This document shows, one piece after another, positions 6,696-14,448 of a stretch of 16,645 nucleotides of DNA. The notes beneath the pieces are model-generated. The model worked only from the letters and a program-made list of their open reading frames with translations, ran no database searches and was not told the DNA's origin. Within the stretch, counting starts at the first letter, position 1. Every line of letters starts with the position of its first letter. Made by a program: the position numbers and the translations under genes. Location: the NCBI GenBank assembly GCA_948844705.1, contig CAQNVT010000208.1, positions 1 to 16,645 of the forward strand. The letters are read 5' to 3'. Source of the DNA: an uncultured Dorea sp. (GTDB lineage Bacteria; Bacillota; Clostridia; Lachnospirales; Lachnospiraceae).

Positions 6696-8538
6696 TCCCT
6701 TTCTCTCCTTTCGTAAGATCCGGCTCCTCTTCCCCGATGACCGGCAGGCAGTACTTGACGATCGTGCCGATCCCTTCATAGCTGGTAAGCTCTATCCCAT
6801 ACTCCTCACCGCAGATCAGCCGGATCCTGTCATGTACGTTCTTAAGCCCCATACCACTCCTTTGATGCCGTCCCTGCTCCTCCACCGTCTTATTCTCCAA
6901 AAGCCCGCGCACTCTTTCCAGCACATGCCGTGCCATGCCAAGGCCGTTATCCATGACACTGATCCACAGTTTTCCGTTCTCAATCTGTGCATTGATGGCT
7001 ATGGTTCCGTTTTCCTCCTTCGGCCGCAGGCCGTATTTTACAGAATTCTCTACCACCGGCTGGAGAATCAGCTGCGGCACCTTAAGTCCCAGAAGCTCTT
7101 CGGCGGCGCTGATCTCCAGGCTGAAGCGGTTCTCATAACGAACATGCACGATCTTAAAATAATTCCGCACATTTTCAAGCTCGTCTCTCAGCGTAACGAT
7201 TTCCTTTGCACCGCCGATCAGATATTTCAGCTGTCCGGACAACCCGTCTAACAGATCCGCCGTCTGAAAATCATCATTCACAACAGCCGTCATACGAATG
7301 ACATCCAGTGTATTGTAGAGATAATGAGGCTGGATCTGAGCCTTCAATGTCTCAATCTCCGCCTCTCTCTGACGAATCTCCGCAACATATACCCTCCTTA
7401 TGTAGCCCTGAAGATTCTCTGTCATCTGGTTTAAGCCCTTTGCCAGAAAACCGATCTCGTCATTGGAGCGTACACCCACACGCACGTCAAGCTTTCCTTC
7501 CTGAACCCTTTCCATCGCGGTCTTAAGCTCCAGAATCGGCGTATTTGTTTTCTTGGAATAAATATAATAAATTCCAAGAAGAAGTACCACGCTGAACAAA
7601 ATAATCAATATCGTATTCCGCCGGATCTCCTGATAGCTTCTCTCCAGATTATACCGGGGAATCTTCTGAATGACGATCCAGTCAAGCCCCTCTATATGGC
7701 TGTAAATATAATACATCCCGTCTGCCAGGATATACTGATGCTCTCTGTCCATTTCCTTCAGGTATTTTTTAAGCGCCGTAATATCCTGCTCTGCATTTTC
7801 CGGCTCCGGATGATAAATAAATACCTCTTCCTTCTCATCCGCGATATACATATCGCTGCCTTCGCTGAGTTCGGTTTCATTTATGATATTTGACAATGCT
7901 TTCACATTGATATCTATATACAGCGTCCCGATGATCTCCTCATCTGCCGACTGGATCGTCTTTGTATTTCTTATATTTCTTGCGATCGTAAAATCCATTG
8001 TCTGCGGATAATAATAGTAATCGGTCTTATGCGTCGGGATCAGCTGCGCCTCCTTCAGGTCTCTGTCAAAATACTGCTCATTCCATTCGAGCGCGGCATC
8101 ATAGTCAAGCACTGCCCCCGAGGTTCTGACAACCGAATACTGCCTTCCGTCTTCCGCTATAAAAAAGACGTGGTCTATGGACGGATTTCTGTAAAGAATC
8201 GCCTCCAGGATTCCCGACATCATAACGCCTCTTCTTTTCTCCTGTATAGAATCATCCTCCATCAGCTCATAAAAGTAATCATATTCGGTAATCCGATACC
8301 CGTACAGATAATTGGTATTATCTACCATATCCTCATAAGCGCCTGTTACCCCTTTCCCGACAGACAATGTCGTCCGGTACATATTAGAAAGCATATTCTC
8401 CCTGATGGAGTCCGCGTAAGCATTATAAATTGCAATTCCCATAACTACGAGCGGAAATATCCCGATTACGATCAATACAACAACAGATTTTATAAATATG
8501 CTGACATAAGGAGTCTGCTTTTCTTCCCTCTTCTTCAT
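6670..8538 (-). CDS. YesM-type sensor histidine kinase with large extracellular domain
   Basis: Membrane sensor kinase of 622 residues. Spans at about 16-38 and 309-328 bracket an extracellular domain of roughly 270 residues with a Cache-like pattern (IDHVFFIAEDGRQYSVVR and IIGTLYIDINVKALSNI). A HAMP linker follows (about 330-380), then a His_kinase domain with His405 in QIQPHYLYNTLD. The ATP-binding part shows the N box VVENSVKYGL (Asn498), DNGLGM from Asp530, and GMGLKNVHDR from 562. The start follows a GGAGGAG that overlaps the stop of the lipoprotein gene 11 bases upstream. The next gene is its cognate regulator, overlapping by 26 bases. The outer domain probably senses sugar, perhaps through the lipoprotein encoded first in this operon. 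Confidence 0.93.
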   Translation of the reverse strand: MKKREEKQTPYVSIFIKSVVVLIVIGIFPLVVMGIAIYNAYADSIRENMLSNMYRTTLSVGKGVTGAYEDMVDNTNYLYGYRITEYDYFYELMEDDSIQEKRRGVMMSGILEAILYRNPSIDHVFFIAEDGRQYSVVRTSGAVLDYDAALEWNEQYFDRDLKEAQLIPTHKTDYYYYPQTMDFTIARNIRNTKTIQSADEEIIGTLYIDINVKALSNIINETELSEGSDMYIADEKEEVFIYHPEPENAEQDITALKKYLKEMDREHQYILADGMYYIYSHIEGLDWIVIQKIPRYNLERSYQEIRRNTILIILFSVVLLLGIYYIYSKKTNTPILELKTAMERVQEGKLDVRVGVRSNDEIGFLAKGLNQMTENLQGYIRRVYVAEIRQREAEIETLKAQIQPHYLYNTLDVIRMTAVVNDDFQTADLLDGLSGQLKYLIGGAKEIVTLRDELENVRNYFKIVHVRYENRFSLEISAAEELLGLKVPQLILQPVVENSVKYGLRPKEENGTIAINAQIENGKLWISVMDNGLGMARHVLERVRGLLENKTVEEQGRHQRSGMGLKNVHDRIRLICGEEYGIELTSYEGIGTIVKYCLPVIGEEEPDLTKGEKGNVQSDTGR

Positions 8539-8549
8539 CGGCTCTCCTC

Positions 8550-9902
8550 CTACTGCACAGACTGGGTGTCATCCCAGGACTGATCCAGACGGCCGGCGGC
8601 AGTTTCCACGTAAATGGTGTTGGTTGCAAGTGAAAAAAGAATATTCTCCATATCGCCCGTAAAATTTTCCGGTGTTTCATAATTGCCCAGATAGGTTTCG
8701 ATCTTGTCTGCATACCGGTAGGAGGTCAGAAGATCCTGCTGCACGATCGGCGCCGCATACAGCACCGCATCCTTTGACGTAGGCATGGCATACATAGCCT
8801 GCAAAAGCTTGCGGTAATTCTCCTTCTGGTAACTGAATTTGAGGAACTGCTCCGCCGCTTTACATTTTTCACTGTCAGCCGCACATTCCCTGGATATCGC
8901 CAGCTGAGAACCTGATTTATGAATCACGACCTCATTTCCGTGCTGATCCGGCATATAAAACCACCCCATACGGAACATAACCGGATCCTCCGTAAGCTCC
9001 TCGCCGAGCGGCGTCTTATCGGATTCACTTGCCATGGGGTAGGATTCCAGGATCTCCGTGAACATCCCCGGCTCGGCCAAAAACATTGCCGTCTCCTGGT
9101 TTAAAAGCTTAACAATGATCTGATTATCATTCATATTGATAGAATCCTCCAGGATATACGGACTTCTCATAAGCTCCTGGTAGCTCTTAAGCGCATTTTG
9201 CATATCCGCATCCCGGAAGGACACCTTATTCTCCTGCCTTTTTTGCTGCCACCCGGAATTTTCCTGCTCCACCATTGTGAGAAAAAAGTAGTTAAACCAA
9301 TTGCTGTTTGTATCGCTGTGGCTTCCGCCTGCCGCAAGCGGCGCCACCCCGTTCTCCAGAAGAATCTCACATACTTCAAGGAATTCGTCATAGGTAGACG
9401 GTACTGACAGCCCGTATTTTTTAAAAAGCACCTTGTTATAAATGATCCCGATCGACGTGTCGTAAAACGGAAGTGTGTATACCTCCCCGTCTATCAGAAC
9501 GGGAGATTTCACCATATTCCCGATCTCCTGGGATATCGTCCCAAGCTTTCCGGCCTCCTGAAACATGTACGGATCCTCGATCTCAAAAATATCAGGGAAC
9601 TCCCCGACTGCTTCCTTTGCCTTCAGCTGCTCGGTATAGCTGCCGTTGCTGGAATGCTCCGTAACCACTCTGATCCCGGGATGCACATTCATAAAGTTTT
9701 CACACAGCTCCTCCATCGCCGCCGTCCAGCCTATATTTTCTCCCGTATACAAAATAGAAAGCTCGACTGCATCCTCCTGAGATTCCTCATTCAGCTGAGT
9801 GAGCTTTCCTTTTTCCACGGCCTCTTTCTTTTCCGCACATCCTGCCAGAAGCACAAGCAGGCATGCCAGAATAAAGGCACTCGTTTTTTCTCTCCGCCTC
9901 AT
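8550..9902 (-). CDS. Sugar-binding lipoprotein linked to the kinase, likely a sensing receptor
   Basis: Extracellular solute-binding lipoprotein of 450 residues. The N-terminus MRRREKTSAFILACLLVLLAGC has a basic start, a hydrophobic core and a lipobox with Cys22. The body follows the family 1 sugar-binding pattern: VELSILYTGENIGWTAAMEEL, FPDIFEIEDPYMFQEAGKL, YTLPFYDTSIGIIYNKVLFKKYGL, and ETAMFLAEPGMF. No permease or ATPase gene is adjacent; instead it is the first gene of an operon with the kinase (11-base gap) and regulator. It differs clearly from the transport-linked binding protein at 3672-4961. The simplest reading is a ligand receptor that presents a sugar to the kinase outer domain, comparable in principle to the XylFII-LytS xylose sensor, though from a different binding-protein family. 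A second binding protein for the transporter remains possible. Confidence 0.88.
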   Translation of the reverse strand: MRRREKTSAFILACLLVLLAGCAEKKEAVEKGKLTQLNEESQEDAVELSILYTGENIGWTAAMEELCENFMNVHPGIRVVTEHSSNGSYTEQLKAKEAVGEFPDIFEIEDPYMFQEAGKLGTISQEIGNMVKSPVLIDGEVYTLPFYDTSIGIIYNKVLFKKYGLSVPSTYDEFLEVCEILLENGVAPLAAGGSHSDTNSNWFNYFFLTMVEQENSGWQQKRQENKVSFRDADMQNALKSYQELMRSPYILEDSINMNDNQIIVKLLNQETAMFLAEPGMFTEILESYPMASESDKTPLGEELTEDPVMFRMGWFYMPDQHGNEVVIHKSGSQLAISRECAADSEKCKAAEQFLKFSYQKENYRKLLQAMYAMPTSKDAVLYAAPIVQQDLLTSYRYADKIETYLGNYETPENFTGDMENILFSLATNTIYVETAAGRLDQSWDDTQSVQ

Positions 9903-9930
9903 ATGTCCGTATCTCTCCGTTTTCTTTATC

Positions 9931-9945
9931 TATGGTTTTACCATA
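9931..9945. repeat. Perfect 15-base palindrome at the sensor-operon promoter
   Basis: TATGGT and ACCATA flank a three-base centre. The palindrome overlaps the candidate -10 element of the lipoprotein-kinase-regulator operon and lies about 30 bases before its first codon. A dimeric repressor site is possible. The stem is too short and lacks a U-run for a terminator. Confidence 0.45.
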
Positions 9946-9969
9946 ACATACAGAGCATATCAGACGCAA
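9940..9969 (-). promoter_or_regulatory. Candidate promoter of the sensor operon
   Basis: On the minus strand TTGCGT (9964-9969) and TATGGT (9940-9945) are separated by 18 bases. Each matches the sigma-A consensus only moderately. It occupies the 80-base gap between the FtsX permease stop and the lipoprotein start, where a promoter is expected if the two operons are separate. No stem-loop terminator is seen in this gap. Confidence 0.4.
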
Positions 9970-9982
9970 TATACTTTTTTAT

Positions 9983-12325
9983 CTATTCTCCCGCGACAAG
10001 CTCCTTCGGCGTAATCCTTCTGATCTTTACGGACAAAAGGCAGGCAATCAAAAAGGCTGCCAATACAAGCCCTGCCCCGGCCAGGATATTAAACAGAACG
10101 GGAACCGTAAATGTACATTTTACTATTCCCATATTCCTTAAAAATACAGCCGTCAGCGGATTAATAATAAAGCTGCATATTGTCATGCCCACCGCCGCCG
10201 AAAAAATAACCGCAGGCATAAATGAAAGAGCAGTCTGCAAAACAAGCTGTCCTGTCGTAAATCCCAATGCCTTCAAAATACCGTAATCCTTCTTTTTATT
10301 ATTTAATGTTGTCCGCACAAGCAGATACAGCACAAACGCAATTATAACCACGCTTAATATAAGAACCGCGGCAACGATCATTTTCATAAGAGACACATAT
10401 ACGGACGACGCTCCTGTAATAACTTCGTCTATGTTTATCACCGCATTCACTGCATTTTTAAAGCTTTCCTTGATTTCCGAATGAAATTCTTCTATATCGG
10501 TCTCCTCCGAAAGATTCATATAGTAGCTTACATTCGCAAAGCTTCCCAGCCGTTCGTACCCCTCCCTCGTAAGGAGGCAGTCCTTGCCCAGATTATTCGT
10601 TGTCTGTGTAAATCCGGATATAATATACGCCGCCTCTTTTCCGTCCGCCGTTATCCGGATCTCATCTCCGATCTCAAGATTCCTTTCCCCGGCATATTTG
10701 GCGGCAACCGCAATTTCATTATCATATCTCGGGAATCTTCCGTCGATTACGCCGTCCTGATTGTTTACCTTTGAAAAGTCGTCACAGACCGCCGCCATAA
10801 GCCCGATGCCGCCCACATGCCGTACTTCAACCGAATTGTAGAGATATATCTTTTCGACGCGTGCATCCTCTTCCATCTTTTTTAAGAAATCCTCCTCTTC
10901 CTCCACGCGGACGTTAACGCAGCTGTCCGCCGTCTCACCGACGATCAGATGAATAAAGGGCGCCATATCCGCAATCATATTTTCCAGCATCAGCCCGGAA
11001 AACACTACGACAAGCGAAAGCACAAGCATCGTAATGCAGACGATCACATTATTCTTTATGCCTGAAAGCGTCGTCTTAAGAGCCAACGCAAAGTGAAGCG
11101 GCATCCTTGTTCGTTCTAAAGGCACATGATTTCGTTTGAAATTATGTGTCTTCAGGCCCTGCCTTAACGCTATGATCGGTTCTATCCTTTTGATCCTGCG
11201 GGAGGACAGCCATACGGTAAGGAAAACTGCCCCGTCTAAAATTGCAAGAGTCAGAGCAAACGGTATGGGAAGAAACCGGATCCTATAGGGAATCCCCGTC
11301 TGCGCAACCATCATTGCATTTAGTGCCGGAAACAGTATATACGAGGCAAGCGCGCCTGCCGTGCAAAATATAAGCGAAAGTCCCAGAAACTGAAATACCA
11401 GCGAACTCATAAGCTGATGCCCCGTATAACCGACCGCCTTGAGCGCTCCGAGGTCCTTCATATTTTCCTGAATATAATTTATAATATTTGACGCAATCAC
11501 GACTAGGGCAATAAGGAGGATAAAAAATGCCATTGCACTTACAACTCCTGAGCATATCGTCTGTGATACGTAGCGGGATACCGAAACAAGCGCATAGGAA
11601 TTGCTTACCGTCCGGACATCCGGATACCGCAGGGACACTGCATTTTTAAGCATCGCCTCGTAATCCTCGCTCTCGGCCTTATCCTTAAGCCTTACCGAAC
11701 ACAGCACGGCCTGCGGCGCATAGCCCAAATCCATAAGCTCCTTATATTTGTCCTCTGTCAGGATAAGCTCACACATGCTGCAGTTATGTGAGCCTGCCAT
11801 GGCGCTGTTAAAAAATCCGCATACCGTGTAAGATACCCTGCCGCCTCCGATCGAAATATCGATCGTATTCCCGATCTCTATCTCATCAGATTTATAAAGA
11901 ACGGGCATATAGATCCCGCTTGTGTAGTTTCCCTCCTCCACGATCTCGGCCCTTCCGATCGGGCGGGAAAGCGCCGCCTCCTTTTCGAGAAAAACAAATT
12001 CGGAATTAATCTCGCCCCCATTATAATCAAATATACTGACCATATGCATGCAGGAATCCATGAAGGATTCTTTCGTACGCTTATCCTCCTCAAATGTCTC
12101 CGTAAGAAAATCATGCATATCGCCGCTGTCCTGATCGGCCGCAAATGTAACATGTTCCGCATGGAGCCTGTCGTGGCAGCGTTCAAAGTTCTGTTTATAA
12201 TCTATGGACAGCATCAGCCACAGATTCAGCATAAAGGCCGCAAGAAAAATAAGCACGGCGATCGCGGCCGCCTGCCCCTTTGCCCTTCGCAGATTGGAGC
12301 GGGCAAGAAGAATACTTTTCCTCAT
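9983..12325 (-). CDS. ABC transporter permease with two FtsX-like halves
   Basis: Membrane subunit of 780 residues working with the ATPase immediately upstream. It consists of two similar halves. TM1 (about 20-40) is followed by an outer domain (41-255) and three spans (260-285, 308-330, 355-375); then TM5 (428-448), a second outer domain (449-640) and three spans (648-672, 700-722, 745-766). The cytoplasmic FtsX motif appears twice, as DLGALKAVGYTGHQL (291-305) and DYGILKALGFTTGQL (680-694). The first outer domain carries six cysteines, including a CxxC at 182-185. The start MRKSILLARSN is one base after the ATPase stop, behind GGGGTGG; an earlier start 22 codons upstream inside the ATPase gene is rejected. 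Such MacB-like systems export or release lipids, lipoproteins or peptides at the envelope. The eight-span layout differs from ten-span BceB bacitracin permeases. The substrate is unknown. Confidence 0.9.
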   Translation of the reverse strand: MRKSILLARSNLRRAKGQAAAIAVLIFLAAFMLNLWLMLSIDYKQNFERCHDRLHAEHVTFAADQDSGDMHDFLTETFEEDKRTKESFMDSCMHMVSIFDYNGGEINSEFVFLEKEAALSRPIGRAEIVEEGNYTSGIYMPVLYKSDEIEIGNTIDISIGGGRVSYTVCGFFNSAMAGSHNCSMCELILTEDKYKELMDLGYAPQAVLCSVRLKDKAESEDYEAMLKNAVSLRYPDVRTVSNSYALVSVSRYVSQTICSGVVSAMAFFILLIALVVIASNIINYIQENMKDLGALKAVGYTGHQLMSSLVFQFLGLSLIFCTAGALASYILFPALNAMMVAQTGIPYRIRFLPIPFALTLAILDGAVFLTVWLSSRRIKRIEPIIALRQGLKTHNFKRNHVPLERTRMPLHFALALKTTLSGIKNNVIVCITMLVLSLVVVFSGLMLENMIADMAPFIHLIVGETADSCVNVRVEEEEDFLKKMEEDARVEKIYLYNSVEVRHVGGIGLMAAVCDDFSKVNNQDGVIDGRFPRYDNEIAVAAKYAGERNLEIGDEIRITADGKEAAYIISGFTQTTNNLGKDCLLTREGYERLGSFANVSYYMNLSEETDIEEFHSEIKESFKNAVNAVINIDEVITGASSVYVSLMKMIVAAVLILSVVIIAFVLYLLVRTTLNNKKKDYGILKALGFTTGQLVLQTALSFMPAVIFSAAVGMTICSFIINPLTAVFLRNMGIVKCTFTVPVLFNILAGAGLVLAAFLIACLLSVKIRRITPKELVAGE

Positions 12326-12326
12326 G

Positions 12327-13085
12327 TTACCACCCCATTTCCGCCAGAAAGGATGCGAGCCTGTCATGCCTCTTGCTGTCGCCGTGCACATATTTTCCCA
12401 AGTCGCATTCCCCTAAAATAACACCGTCCTTCAGATACAGGATACGGTTTCCCCGCCTTGCCGAACGCATATCGTGAGTTACCATAACGACGCTCTGTCC
12501 CTGCGCATGAAAAGCCGTAAGTGTATCGAGAACATTAAGTCCTGTCTTTGAATTCAGCGCGCCCGTCGGCTCGTCGGCAAACAAAAGCTCCGGCCTGTTG
12601 ATCAGCGCCCGTACGATTCCCGCCCGCTGCGCCTCGCCCCCCGAAACCTGTGCCGGAAACTTCCTTTGTGTCTCCTCGGAGATATCTACCATGGCAAAAA
12701 GCTCCTTTGCCCTGGAAAGAAGTCCGCTTTTATCTTTATTTACGAGCAGTCCCGCCGCCAGTACATTATCCATAACCGACATTCCGTCCATCAGATAGAT
12801 CTGCTGAAACACAAATCCGCAATGCCTTCGCCGGAACACGGCGAGCTCGTCCTGACTCATGTCGGAAATCACCTGATCCCCGAAGGTAATCGTGCCGAGA
12901 GACGGCGTATCCATTCCGGAAAGCGCATACAGAAGGGTAGATTTCCCCGCCCCGCTTGCTCCCATGATAACGGTAAAGTCACCCTCGTAAAGCTCCAGAT
13001 CAATATTTTTAAGAACATGCTGCAGGGTCCCTCCGCTTGAAAAGGATTTACTCAGATTATCAGTCTTTAACAATGTTTTTCTCAT
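12327..13085 (-). CDS. ABC transporter ATPase, MacB/LolD type
   Basis: Cytoplasmic ATPase of 252 residues that powers the FtsX-type permease downstream. Walker A is GASGAGKST (42-50), the Q loop is at Gln94-Gln95 in FVFQQIYLMD, the signature is VSGGEAQR (147-154), Walker B is LLFADEP with Asp171/Glu172, and the H loop is His204. The FVFQQIYLMDGMSVMDNV segment is typical of this ATPase group. The chosen ATG at 13085 has an AGGAGG six bases upstream; an ATG ten codons earlier has none and would place the strong ribosome site inside the coding region. The gene is separated from the permease by one base. It has its own promoter region with a likely response-regulator box, so the kinase-regulator pair upstream probably controls it. 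Confidence 0.94.
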   Translation of the reverse strand: MRKTLLKTDNLSKSFSSGGTLQHVLKNIDLELYEGDFTVIMGASGAGKSTLLYALSGMDTPSLGTITFGDQVISDMSQDELAVFRRRHCGFVFQQIYLMDGMSVMDNVLAAGLLVNKDKSGLLSRAKELFAMVDISEETQRKFPAQVSGGEAQRAGIVRALINRPELLFADEPTGALNSKTGLNVLDTLTAFHAQGQSVVMVTHDMRSARRGNRILYLKDGVILGECDLGKYVHGDSKRHDRLASFLAEMGW

Positions 13086-13091
13086 GTCAAA

Positions 13092-13097
13092 CCTCCT
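13092..13097 (-). promoter_or_regulatory. Ribosome binding site fixing the ATPase start
   Basis: AGGAGG lies six bases before the ATG at 13085, which rules against the in-frame ATG at 13115. Confidence 0.85.
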
Positions 13098-13120
13098 CTT
13101 TTTTGCTGTCTGCATGTTCT

Positions 13121-13150
13121 ATATTACCTGTGCAGGTTCTTAAATGTCTT
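13121..13150 (-). promoter_or_regulatory. Candidate promoter of the ABC transporter genes
   Basis: AAGACA (13145-13150) and TAATAT (13121-13126) on the minus strand are 18 bases apart, each with four of six consensus positions. The spacer holds an interrupted palindrome, ACCTG and CAGGT around two bases (13126-13137). The leader would be about 30 bases. A weak promoter with a repeat box just upstream suggests activator dependence. Confidence 0.45.
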
Positions 13151-13155
13151 TATGC

Positions 13156-13175
13156 AATCCTTAAGGAATCCTTAA
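13156..13175 (-). promoter_or_regulatory. Double TTAAGGATT box, likely binding site of the OmpR-type regulator
   Basis: On the minus strand TTAAGGATT occurs at 13167-13175 and again at 13156-13164, an 11-base period typical of tandem OmpR/PhoB-family half-sites. The part at 13161-13175 also reads as an inverted repeat, TTAAGGA and TCCTTAA about one base. It ends six bases upstream of the candidate -35 of the ABC genes and begins two bases after the kinase stop. The regulator encoded at 14445-15131 is the obvious candidate protein. Confidence 0.55.
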
Positions 13176-13176
13176 A

Positions 13177-14448
13177 TCATTTACCTCCATGGCCGCTTAA
13201 AGGAATGACGACCGTTACCTTTAATCCGTCTGTCCCGTTTTCTATGGCAAGCTCTCCGTGCATTTCCTTCATAAAATAATCGGAAATATAGAGGCCGAGC
13301 CCGGCGCCTTCTATATTTTTTGCGTTGCTCCCCCGCCTGAACTTCTCTTTTATCAGCGGCAGCTCTTCCGCGCTTATGCCCCCGCCGTGATCCTCAATAC
13401 TTACGGCAAGCCGTCCGCCCTCTCTGTATACCGCCGCGTTAACGTCTGTCCCGGCATATTTATATGCATTTGCAAAAATATTATCAAATACCTGCTGCAG
13501 ACGAAGCCGGTCCGCGGACAAAATACATTCCGGGACATCCGGGAGCACCGCGCGGCGAAGATAATCTGCATTTTCAAGCATCCTCCTTATTTCCCGGCTT
13601 TCCATATCCTCCGTAATCACGGAAAGCTGCCGAAGCTCTTCAAGCGTTGCGGTAAACAGGTTTGAGATCAGTGTATTGATCTGATCCGCTTTACGGATGA
13701 TCTGAGCATAGTTATCCCGAAGCCTTTCATTATCCGTAAGCGCCATACCTACCTCGGAGGCCGCCTTAATGCTTGCCACAGGTGTCTTGATATCATGAGA
13801 GAGCTTGGCCACAAGCTCCTTTTTGCTCTCATTTGCCTCCGCCTCTGCCCGTCTCGCCTTCTTAAGCTCCGAGCGCATAAGGTCAAAGCTCTCGGTAAAC
13901 ACTCCGAACAGATTCTGTCTGTCCATCTCAAGAGGGATATCAAGATTTCCTCCTGCGATTCGCTCTGCGAACCCCTTAAGCTTTTGGAAAGGCTTTATTA
14001 CCACACGATTTAAATAGATAAGATAAATAGCACAGACAACACCCTGCAAAAGCACGCCTGACACCAGGATCACTGTCATCTTCCCTCTCCACGCCCGAAA
14101 TATCTGCTCGCTGCCGTTATAGATGATCATTTTCCCCACAATAAAATCATCCACCTGAATATCAAGTATTGTATCCCTGTGGATGACTGCCTTATTAATG
14201 CTCTCACTTAAGGAAGCTCTTGTTTTATATAAAACCGTCCCGTCCATATCAAGAACGGTATAATCAAGACCTGTGCGGTCTTCATGTTCCTCGATCGTAT
14301 TCCAGTCCGCTTCTACAGACTTAAGCGCCTCATTCACCAGAACCGCATCCTGCGTACTTTCCATATCCCCGATCGAAAACAGGATGAAAGCTGCAATTTC
14401 CACCACAAGGATACATAAAATTCCTGTCAGAAATGTCCGTCCCTTCAT
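13177..14448 (-). CDS. Sensor histidine kinase, OmpR-partner type
   Basis: Membrane kinase of 423 residues. Spans at about 5-25 and 124-146 enclose an outer domain of nearly 100 residues (DRTGLDYTVLDMDGTVLYKT), suggesting a small PAS/Cache-like sensor fold. A HAMP segment follows at 148-200, then the phospho-accepting His218 in KLSHDIKTP. The ATP-binding domain has Asn326/Asn323 in FDNIFANAYKYAG, Asp353 in EDHGGG, and GAGLGLYIS at 381-389. The ATG at 14448 overlaps the regulator stop as ATGA and has GGAGGAGG directly before it; a TTG five codons earlier is rejected. With an extracellular domain this is not a Bce-type intramembrane sensor. It pairs with the regulator upstream and probably controls the ABC transporter downstream. 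Confidence 0.93.
   Translation of the reverse strand: MKGRTFLTGILCILVVEIAAFILFSIGDMESTQDAVLVNEALKSVEADWNTIEEHEDRTGLDYTVLDMDGTVLYKTRASLSESINKAVIHRDTILDIQVDDFIVGKMIIYNGSEQIFRAWRGKMTVILVSGVLLQGVVCAIYLIYLNRVVIKPFQKLKGFAERIAGGNLDIPLEMDRQNLFGVFTESFDLMRSELKKARRAEAEANESKKELVAKLSHDIKTPVASIKAASEVGMALTDNERLRDNYAQIIRKADQINTLISNLFTATLEELRQLSVITEDMESREIRRMLENADYLRRAVLPDVPECILSADRLRLQQVFDNIFANAYKYAGTDVNAAVYREGGRLAVSIEDHGGGISAEELPLIKEKFRRGSNAKNIEGAGLGLYISDYFMKEMHGELAIENGTDGLKVTVVIPLSGHGGK

Noticed and set aside
6696..6779. Longer N-terminus for the YesN-type regulator
   Set aside because: The extra 28 residues come from reading inside the kinase gene and precede the conserved start of the receiver domain.
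9903..9982. Terminator after the FtsX permease gene
   Set aside because: The only inverted repeat in the gap is the short TATGGT/ACCATA palindrome, which has no GC-rich stem and no U-run.
12326..12391. Longer N-terminus for the FtsX-type permease
   Set aside because: The extension lies in the 3' end of the ATPase gene. The ATG one base after the ATPase stop fits tight coupling.
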